From Bifidobacterium adolescentis ATCC 15703 (lineage in GTDB: Bacteria > Actinomycetota > Actinomycetes > Actinomycetales > Bifidobacteriaceae), in NCBI RefSeq assembly GCF_000010425.1, contig NC_008618.1, forward strand, positions 55,946-119,945: DNA of 64,000 nucleotides. Direction: 5' to 3'. This document shows positions 54,210 through 60,944 of this stretch, in pieces. The notes under the pieces were generated by a model. It saw only the letters and a program-made list of their open reading frames with translations, ran no database searches and was not told where the DNA came from. Position numbers and translations under genes: made by a program. Positions within the stretch are counted from its first letter, which is position 1, and each line of letters opens with the position of its first letter.

Positions 54210-54299
54210 GGCGGAGTGGTTCCTCGGACACAATCCGGGGGGAGCAACATCCTAGGAATCACTCGCCGTGATAACAACCGAAAAAAGAATAGAAAATAG
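54210..54299 (+). promoter_or_regulatory. Structured ilvC leader with a 27-codon upstream reading frame
   Basis: AGGAGAGG precedes a GTG at 54216 that opens a 27-codon frame ending at 54299 (VVPRTQSGGSNILGITRRDN...). The start lies inside a stem formed by 54210-54228 and 54250-54267 (GGCGGAGTGGTTCCT against AGGAATCACTCGCC, few mismatches). No T-run is present. It could regulate ilvC by translation or by RNA structure. It lacks the rich Ile/Leu/Val content of the 52416 leader, and no T-box core was recognised. Confidence 0.4.
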
Positions 54300-54358
54300 C
54301 GAGTTTGTTCGGAAAAAGCAAGTTCCGAATCGCAAAAAACAATAAAGGAGCGCCAATT

Positions 54359-55411
54359 ATGGCAGCAACTATCTGGTACGAAAAGGACGCCGATCTGTCC
54401 GTGTTCGATGGCAAGAAGGTGGCCATCCTCGGTTACGGTTCCCAGGGCCACGCCCATGCGCTGAACCTGCGCGATTCCGGCGTCGACGTCGTCGTCGGCC
54501 TGCGTCCTACCTCCAAGTCCGTGGAGTATGCCAAGGAGCAGGGCCTTGAGGTCAAGCCTGTTGCCGAGGCCGTTGCCGAAGCCGACGTGGTGATGATCCT
54601 GCTGCCTGACCAGTACCAGGCCGCCGTGTACAAGAAGGACGTCGAGCCGAACCTGAAGCCGGGCGCTGCTCTGGCCTTCGCTCACGGCTTCAACATCCAC
54701 TACGGCTACATCAAGCCGTCCGAGGACCATCCGGTCTTCATGGTCGCCCCGAAGGGCCCGGGCCACATCGTGCGTCGTGAGTACGCCGCTGGCCGTGGCG
54801 TCCCGGTCGTCGTGGCCGTCGAGCAGGATCCGGATGGCAAGACCTGGCCGCTGTGCCTGGCTTACGCCAAGGCTCTGGGCGCGCTGCGTGCAGGCGCCAT
54901 CAAGACCACCTTCACCGAGGAGACCGAGACCGATCTGTTCGGCGAGCAGGACGTCCTCATGGGTGGCATCAACCACCTGTGCGATATGGGCTTCGATGTG
55001 CTGACCGAGGCTGGCTACCAGCCGGAGATCGCCTACTTCGAGGTGTTCCACGAGCTGAAGATGCTGGTCGACCTGGCCAACGAGGGTGGTCTGAACAAGG
55101 CCCGTTGGTCCTGCTCCGACACCGCCCAGTACGGCGACTACACCTCCACGGTCATCACCGAGGAGACCAAGAAGCGCATGCAGTACCAGCTCAAGCGCAT
55201 CCAGGACGGCTCCTTCGCCAAGGAGTTCATGGATGACCAGGCCGCTGGCGCTCCGAAGTTCAAGAAGCTGCAGGAAGAGTACAGCCACCCGCACCTGGAG
55301 ACCGTTGGCCCGAAGCTGCGCGCCATGTTCTCCTGGAACAACCAGGTGGACGCCGACGCCGATATGGCCGAGTCCTTCAACGGCAAGATCGCTCGTACTC
55401 AGGTTCAGTGA
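54359..55411 (+). CDS. ilvC: Ketol-acid reductoisomerase, first copy
   Basis: A 350-residue class I KARI that converts acetolactate or acetohydroxybutyrate to the dihydroxy acid in valine, leucine and isoleucine synthesis. The NADPH-binding motif [20 protein letters not shown] is at about 25-44, [18 protein letters not shown] is the central loop, and metal ligands lie in [10 protein letters not shown] and [19 protein letters not shown] and the C-terminal ...RAMFSWNNQ follow. AAAGGAG precedes the ATG. It is convergent with a second ilvC only 200 bases away, and shares long stretches with it. Confidence 0.97.
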   Translation: MAATIWYEKDADLSVFDGKKVAILGYGSQGHAHALNLRDSGVDVVVGLRPTSKSVEYAKEQGLEVKPVAEAVAEADVVMILLPDQYQAAVYKKDVEPNLKPGAALAFAHGFNIHYGYIKPSEDHPVFMVAPKGPGHIVRREYAAGRGVPVVVAVEQDPDGKTWPLCLAYAKALGALRAGAIKTTFTEETETDLFGEQDVLMGGINHLCDMGFDVLTEAGYQPEIAYFEVFHELKMLVDLANEGGLNKARWSCSDTAQYGDYTSTVITEETKKRMQYQLKRIQDGSFAKEFMDDQAAGAPKFKKLQEEYSHPHLETVGPKLRAMFSWNNQVDADADMAESFNGKIARTQVQ

Positions 55412-55450
55412 GATTGCTTCGCTAGCTGCATAAGCTATTTAGCGAATTAG

Positions 55451-55485
55451 AAAGCGTCGCCCGCTTCGTGCGGACGGCGCTTTTT
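55451..55485 (+). terminator. Terminator of the first ilvC
   Basis: Stem AAAGCGTCGCCCGC (55451-55464) with GCGGACGGCGCTTT (from 55470), loop TTCGT, and a run of five T residues at 55481-55485. Confidence 0.85.
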
Positions 55486-55530
55486 GCATATCGTCGTGCG
55501 TGCGACGGTTGCGTACGTTCCGGCATAACG

Positions 55531-55563
55531 AAAGGCCGCCACCCAACTTGGGCGGCGGCCTTT
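55531..55563 (-). terminator. Terminator of the second ilvC (symmetrical)
   Basis: AAAGGCCGCC, one unpaired A, then CCCA forms a stem with TGGG, then CGGCGGCCTTT, around ACT. It has A and T flanks, so it could act in both directions. It lies 44 bases past the stop codon of the minus-strand ilvC. Confidence 0.75.
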
Positions 55564-55607
55564 AATCGCAGTTAATGCGATTAATCGCAATGAATGCGAG
55601 ACGTTAC

Positions 55608-56648
55608 TCAGCCACGGGCGATCTTGCCGGTGAAAGTGGCCATGTCAGCGTCGTCATCCTTGCCGTTGTTCCAAGAGAACATGGCGCGCAGCTTCGGGCC
55701 AACGCTCTCGATACGCACGTTGCCGTATTCTTCCTGCAGCTGCTTGAACTTCGGAGCGCCAGCGTCCTGATCGTCGATGAACTCCTTGGCGAAGGAGCCG
55801 TCCTGGATGCGCTTCAGGTGGTACTGCATGCGCTCACGCACGTGCTCGTCGATGCAGGTGTTGGTGTAGTCGCCGTACTGGGCGGTGTCGGAGCAGGACC
55901 AACGAGCCTTGTTCAGGCCACCCTCGTTCATGAGGTCGACGAGCATCTTCAGCTCGTGGCAGACCTCGAAGTAAGCGATCTCCGGCTGGTAGCCAGCGTC
56001 AGTGAGGACCTCGAAGCCCATTTCAACGAGCTTGTTCACGCCGCCCATGAGCACGTTCTGCTCGCCGAACAGATCGGTCTCGGTCTCTTCGGTGAAGGTG
56101 GTCTTGATGGCGCCTGCGCGCAGGGCGCCCAGAGCCTTGGCGTAAGCCAGGGTGATGTCCCAAGCGTCGCCGCGCGGATCCTGTTCGACGGCCACGACGA
56201 CCGGGACGCCACGGCCGTTGGCGTACTCACGACGCACGATGTGGCCCGGGCCCTTCGGGGCGACCATGAAGACCGGGTGGTCCTCGGTCGGCTTGATGTA
56301 GCCGTAGTGGATGTTGAAGCCATGAGCGAAGGCGACGGCGGCGCCCGGCTTGATGTTCGGTTCGATGTCGTTGGCCCAGATGGTGCGCTGGTACTGATCG
56401 GGAGCCAGAATCATGATGATGTCGGCCTCGGCGGCGGCTTCCGGAACGGACTTGACTTCCAGACCCTGCTCCTTGGCGTGCTCGACGGACTTGGAGGTCG
56501 GGCGCAGGCCGACGACGACGTCGACGCCGGAATCGCGCAGGTTCAGCGCATGGGCGTGGCCCTGGGAACCGTAACCGATGATGGCAACCTTCTTGCCTTC
56601 GAGGACCGAGAGATCTCCATCGTTCTCATACCAAATTTGTGCAGCCAT
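55608..56648 (-). CDS. ilvC: Ketol-acid reductoisomerase, second copy
   Basis: A 346-residue KARI paralogue with the same motifs as the copy at 54359 ([57 protein letters not shown]). Differences include [14 protein letters not shown] against [14 protein letters not shown] in the mobile region, and a shorter C-terminus. Two copies may differ in expression or substrate preference (acetolactate against acetohydroxybutyrate). The start follows AAAAGGAG. A palindrome lies 31 bases upstream and a 21-base direct repeat further up, suggesting separate control. Confidence 0.95.
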   Translation of the reverse strand: MAAQIWYENDGDLSVLEGKKVAIIGYGSQGHAHALNLRDSGVDVVVGLRPTSKSVEHAKEQGLEVKSVPEAAAEADIIMILAPDQYQRTIWANDIEPNIKPGAAVAFAHGFNIHYGYIKPTEDHPVFMVAPKGPGHIVRREYANGRGVPVVVAVEQDPRGDAWDITLAYAKALGALRAGAIKTTFTEETETDLFGEQNVLMGGVNKLVEMGFEVLTDAGYQPEIAYFEVCHELKMLVDLMNEGGLNKARWSCSDTAQYGDYTNTCIDEHVRERMQYHLKRIQDGSFAKEFIDDQDAGAPKFKQLQEEYGNVRIESVGPKLRAMFSWNNGKDDDADMATFTGKIARG

Positions 56649-56679
56649 TGTACTTGGCACTCCTTTTGTGTAGTGGGGT

Positions 56680-56698
56680 GAACGCTTGGAAAGCGTTC
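56680..56698 (-). promoter_or_regulatory. Palindrome ahead of the second ilvC
   Basis: A perfect palindrome, GAACGCTT-GGA-AAGCGTTC, 31 bases before the ATG. It is either an operator or an RNA hairpin in the leader. Nothing in the window identifies its regulator. Confidence 0.5.
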
Positions 56699-56869
56699 GG
56701 GTTTCTACCATTCGCAGATGAAATTCGTGGTTTCGTGCATGGATTTTGTCCTGCAAACTGGGGTCCATCCTACCGGAGCGGCCGTTTTGGTACGTATCCA
56801 GTCCACAAAGTGAGCCGCGAAATCGTAAAAAATTCGTCGCGGCGCAATCGTGATACCTTTCCTGCGAAA

Positions 56870-56952
56870 CCCCTAAGGAAGCGACGTTTCGGGCCGTTGG
56901 AATGTTGTTTCCGTTGGGAATTGCGATTAAGCCCCTACCGAAGCGACGTTTC
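56870..56952. repeat. 21-base direct repeat in the ilvC/esterase gap
   Basis: Copies at 56870-56890 and 56932-56952 share CCCCTA, two differing bases, then GAAGCGACGTTTC, 62 bases apart start to start. They lie in the 426-base gap 56649-57074, which otherwise holds no gene. They may be sites for a regulator of the divergent ilvC and esterase genes. Confidence 0.55.
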
Positions 56953-57074
56953 AATCGCTGAAAATGACGTTTGTGTGGGCAAGCATGTGCTTATTTAGGT
57001 GACGCTTCATGCATTTTGGTAGGAAAGTGGCTTAGGATAGGCACGTAGGATTGTTTGATGAGGAAGCTGAAGCA

Positions 57075-58925
57075 ATGGTCACTGCGACGGGGATTGCGCC
57101 TGGTTCCGAAATGACGGCGCAGATGGAGCAGGTGGAGGAGCGTAATGTCTCGGGCGTGCTGCATATCGCCTCGATTTTCGCCTCGCACATGGTATTGCAA
57201 CGCAACAAGCCCATTGCGGTGTTCGGCGCATTGGCTGCCGATTGCGCCGGTATGGAGGTTGTGGCGGAAATACACGACTTTGACGGCTCCCTGATTGCGC
57301 AGGAACATGCTTATTCTTCGCAGAACGTGGTCAACGGCTTTTCGCAGTGGCGCGTGATGCTGCCCGCGCAACCGGAAGGCGGTCCGTACACGCTTCGTAT
57401 CGTCGCGGGCAATGATGCCATCGAATTCGACGACGTGCTTATCGGCGAAGTGTGGCTCGCCGGCGGCCAAAGCAATATGGAACTTGAGTTGCGTAACAGC
57501 GAGCATGCCGACGAAGCACTTGAGGATTGCGCCGATCCGCTGCTGCGTTTCTACAATGTGCCCAAAACCGGTGTCATCAATCGCAATGCGGAAAATACGT
57601 CGAGTTGGCAGGAATCATCGCCGGAAAACAGTGGCGTGATGAGTGCCGTCGCCTACTATTTCGCACGCAAGCTGCGCTCCGAACTCGACCCCGATCTGCC
57701 GGTCGGCATTGTCGACTGCTATATCGGCGGCACGTCGATCAGCTGCTGGATGAGCGAGGACGCACTCAATTCCAGCGATGCCGGCCGCGACTATCTGACG
57801 CGCTACCAGCGTGCGATCGCAGGCAAGACGCAACAGCAGTTCGAGCTGGAAACCAGCGAATGGCAGTCGCAGATGGACGCATGGAACGCGGCTGTGGAAA
57901 CGGTGCGTCAGACCAATCCGAACGCAACGAGCAGCGAGTTGAGCGAACAGTGCGGCACCTGCCCGTGGCCGCCGCCGCTCACCCCTACATCGCAATGGCG
58001 TCCGTGTGGCCCCTTCCACGCCATGCTGGAACGTATCATGCCCTACTCGCTGGCCGGTTTCCTGTGGTATCAGGGTGAGGAAGACGAGCAATACAGCGGT
58101 TCCTACCGCGAGCTGCTCGGCATGATGATCGGCGAATGGCGTGCGCTGTGGAGCGAAAATCTGCCGTTCCTCATCGTGCAGTTGCCGCAATGGATCAACG
58201 GCAAGACGGCTGCGGACGGCAACGATCCGATGCGCTGGCCGGTGCTGCGTGAGGCCCAATGGGACGCCGCGCAGTCCATAGACAACGTGTACGCCATCTG
58301 CACGATCGACTGCGGCGAATACGACAACATCCACCCGCTGGACAAGCGCACGCCCGGCGAACGCCTTGCCAATTGCGCGCTGCGGCAAATCTACGGCATG
58401 GATCGCGTTCCGGTGCACGGCCCGACGGTGCTGGGCTTCCGATGCGACCCGAACGGCCGCGTACGCCTGTTCTTCCGCTATGCGCACGGTTTGCATTTCG
58501 AAGGCACCACGCCCGGCGGCGGCGACGACGATGATTTCGATGGCCAGCTGCCGACTTTGGTGCGCGTGCCGGAACATTCCGGCTTCGAACTGGCCGGTTC
58601 CGACGGTATGTTCCACCCGGCGACCGCCGCGATTTTCGTGGATTGCGACATCGATGATCTCGTCAATTCCAGAGTGAACGTGGTCGATTACAACGCTACG
58701 GAATTCGGCATTCCGATTAACAGCCGCAGCATCGGCACGATTACGCTGGCGACTCCGGATGTGCCGGAGCCGGTGGCGATGCGATACGCCTGGCGCAGTT
58801 GGGGTCCGGCTCCGCTGTTCAACGACGACGGCCTGCCCGCGCAGCCGTTCCGTCTGGACCTGACCGACCATACCTCCCCCGTCGAGTCCGCCGAGCCCGT
58901 CACCCCCGACGGCACCGCTGACTGA
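57075..58925 (+). CDS. Sialate O-acetylesterase-like SGNH hydrolase
   Basis: A 616-residue esterase of the DUF303/SASA family. Block I is EVWLAGGQSNMELEL with the catalytic Ser, block III includes WYQGEEDEQYSGSYRELL, and the catalytic Asp/His pair lies in GEYDNIHPLDKRTPGERLA. An N-terminal beta domain (about 30-130, LQRNKPIAVFG) is usual for this group. No signal peptide is present, so it should act inside the cell on imported O-acetylated sugars (sialic acids or acetylated xylo-oligosaccharides). No sialidase or sialic-acid gene is in the window, so the natural substrate may be a plant sugar. The ATG at 57075 has GAGGAAG nine bases upstream. Confidence 0.88.
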   Translation: MVTATGIAPGSEMTAQMEQVEERNVSGVLHIASIFASHMVLQRNKPIAVFGALAADCAGMEVVAEIHDFDGSLIAQEHAYSSQNVVNGFSQWRVMLPAQPEGGPYTLRIVAGNDAIEFDDVLIGEVWLAGGQSNMELELRNSEHADEALEDCADPLLRFYNVPKTGVINRNAENTSSWQESSPENSGVMSAVAYYFARKLRSELDPDLPVGIVDCYIGGTSISCWMSEDALNSSDAGRDYLTRYQRAIAGKTQQQFELETSEWQSQMDAWNAAVETVRQTNPNATSSELSEQCGTCPWPPPLTPTSQWRPCGPFHAMLERIMPYSLAGFLWYQGEEDEQYSGSYRELLGMMIGEWRALWSENLPFLIVQLPQWINGKTAADGNDPMRWPVLREAQWDAAQSIDNVYAICTIDCGEYDNIHPLDKRTPGERLANCALRQIYGMDRVPVHGPTVLGFRCDPNGRVRLFFRYAHGLHFEGTTPGGGDDDDFDGQLPTLVRVPEHSGFELAGSDGMFHPATAAIFVDCDIDDLVNSRVNVVDYNATEFGIPINSRSIGTITLATPDVPEPVAMRYAWRSWGPAPLFNDDGLPAQPFRLDLTDHTSPVESAEPVTPDGTAD

Positions 58926-58972
58926 GGCCGTCGGTCTGGTCGCGCCGGTCTAATCGCCCCGTCTAATCGCAA

Positions 58973-59049
58973 AAACGGCATTCCCATCCGGCTTTTGTTA
59001 CCGTAACCAGCCGATTCGGGTAACAAAAGCCGGAAGAGGAGGCCGTTTT
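58973..59049. terminator. Nested bidirectional terminator between esterase and permease
   Basis: An outer pair AAAACGGC (58973-58980) and GCCGTTTT (59042-59049) encloses a perfect 15-bp stem (CCGGCTTTTGTTACC at 58988-59002 with its complement at 59019-59033). A/T-rich ends on both sides fit termination of both convergent genes. Confidence 0.8.
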
Positions 59050-59062
59050 GTGTTTCTTGCGA

Positions 59063-60592
59063 TTACTCAGCGGTTGCAGCAGCCGCGTCGACAATCACCG
59101 CCGCGTCCTCGCCACGCTCGCTGCCGGACTTGCCAAGCGCAAGCTGGGCGGCGGCGAACAGCACCGCCAGCCAGATGACGCCGGCGATCACGGCGATGCG
59201 ATAGCTTGCGGAGAAGCACATGAGCACCACAACCAGCAGCATGAACGCGATTACCACATACGGCGTCACATTGGCGAACGGCAGCTTGAACGCGATCTTG
59301 TCGAGCGCTTCCTTGCCCTTCAGCCCCTTAAGTTCGGCCGGGCCATCGCCAGCCGCAACCATGCGACGGAACTTAATCTCCGTAATCATAATCATGATCC
59401 AGTTGATCGCAGCCGCGATAGTGGCGATCGACATCAGATAATTGAACGCGAATTCCGGCCATACGAACACGACGACAACGGCAATCGCAATAATTATCGC
59501 GGAAGTGATAACACCCCCGACCGGCACGCCTTTCTTGCTGAGCTTACCCAGGTAAGCCGGCGCGTTGCCCTGCTTTGCCAGCGAATACAGCATGCGGGAG
59601 TTGGCGTACAGGCCGGAATTGTAGACGCTCATCACGGCGGTCAGGCACACGAAATTGAGGATGCCGGCGGCCGCGTGCACGCCGACGGAATCGAAGATCT
59701 GCACGAACGGGCTGGAATCGCCGTCGATTTTGCTCCACGGAATCACCGCCATGATCACGCCGAGCGCGCAGATGTAGAAGACGAGAATACGCCAGATGAT
59801 GCCGTTCGTGGCCTTCGGAATGGTGGTGCGCGGATTCTCGGTTTCGCCGGCGGTGATGCCGATGAGTTCGGTGCCGCCGAAGCTGAACATCACCACGACG
59901 AGCGCCATCAGCAGGCCGGTCCACGTGCCGTCGGCGTTGCGGGTCATCAGGCCGTGCGGCAGGAATCCGCCGTCCACGGTGAACCAGTTGGCGAAGCTCG
60001 CGCGAATGCCCGAAGCGGTCGGCACGTTGGCGATCACGACATACAGGCCGCCGAGAATCATGGCCAGCACGGCCACGATCTTGATGATGGCGAACCAGAA
60101 TTCGAATTCGCCGAACTTGTTCACGCCCATGAGATTCAGCGCCGCGATGGCCACGAGGAACACCGCCGCCGACACCCACTTCGGAATGTTCGGGAACCAG
60201 TAGTTCACGAACGAGCCGACCACGGCAAGCTCCACCATGGCCACCAGCACGTAGTTGAACCAGTAGTTCCAGCCGGAAATGAAGCCCGCTCGCCGTGACC
60301 AGTAGCGCGTCGCGTAGTAGCTGAACGCGCCAGCCTTCGGATCCTCGACCGCCATCTCGCTCAGAGCGCGCACGATCATGAAGATCGCGAGACCGCCGAC
60401 GAGGTAGGCGAGCAGAATGGACGGGCCGGCCAGCTGGATGGATTCGCTGGAGCCGTAGAACAGGCCGGTGCCGATGGCGCCACCCAGCGCGATGAGCTGG
60501 ATATGGCGGTTTTTCAACGATTTACGGAGCGTCGGCGGAACCGGCACGTCGTCGGTTCCACGCGGCTTCTTTGCGGCGGTGACGTCGCTCAT
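59063..60592 (-). CDS. Amino acid permease (APC superfamily, AAT family)
   Basis: A 509-residue, twelve-helix permease. The hallmark first helix LIALGGAIGTGLFYGS, then GPSILLAYLVGGLAIFMIVRALSEM and GWNYWFNYVLVAMVE place it in the amino acid transporter family of AnsP, CycA, LysP and GabP relatives. The exact substrate is not readable. The C-terminus ends in a cytoplasmic acidic tail (GEDAAVIVDAAAATAE). The ATG at 60592 has AGAGGAAAT upstream, and longer frames above it are not protein-like. It is convergent with the esterase. Confidence 0.92.
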   Translation of the reverse strand: MSDVTAAKKPRGTDDVPVPPTLRKSLKNRHIQLIALGGAIGTGLFYGSSESIQLAGPSILLAYLVGGLAIFMIVRALSEMAVEDPKAGAFSYYATRYWSRRAGFISGWNYWFNYVLVAMVELAVVGSFVNYWFPNIPKWVSAAVFLVAIAALNLMGVNKFGEFEFWFAIIKIVAVLAMILGGLYVVIANVPTASGIRASFANWFTVDGGFLPHGLMTRNADGTWTGLLMALVVVMFSFGGTELIGITAGETENPRTTIPKATNGIIWRILVFYICALGVIMAVIPWSKIDGDSSPFVQIFDSVGVHAAAGILNFVCLTAVMSVYNSGLYANSRMLYSLAKQGNAPAYLGKLSKKGVPVGGVITSAIIIAIAVVVVFVWPEFAFNYLMSIATIAAAINWIMIMITEIKFRRMVAAGDGPAELKGLKGKEALDKIAFKLPFANVTPYVVIAFMLLVVVLMCFSASYRIAVIAGVIWLAVLFAAAQLALGKSGSERGEDAAVIVDAAAATAE

Positions 60593-60944
60593 GGAGATTT
60601 CCTCTTCTCTGTTTCCTTGCGATTGCGCGTTGTGCGTTGCGCTCGCTGCTTGCGTTGCGTGCTGTTGCACGCTTGCATGTGCTTGTTTTGCTTGCTTTTT
60701 TGCGATTCGCCCTTTGTGAGGGAACGTTTCCGATTGTAGCGGGAAGCGGCGGGCAAAGTGTTGGTTTGTTCGTTCCGGAATGTCTGGTTTGCTTAACGGG
60801 TTGTTTGGTTTAGAAGTTCGATTCGCGCGATTGCTGTGCGATTCGAACGCGCGATTTGGACACGTGTTGCGGATGTGCGGTTTGGCGCGTCTTTCCAAGC
60901 TTCATGGTGTTCAATGGAATGAGGGGCTACGAACGGAGGTCGAC
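60593..60944. other. Divergent spacer between permease and ABC permease
   Basis: 352 bases with no supported gene. Both promoters should lie here. It contains short reiterations such as GCTTGC and GGTTTGCTTAACGGGTTGTTTGGTTTA, and two TTGCGATT motifs. Nothing else is recognised. Confidence 0.5.

Noticed and set aside
54180..54300. T-box riboswitch before the first ilvC
   Set aside because: The region folds into a stem, but the T-box sequence (GGTGGNACCGCG-like) and a following terminator are missing.
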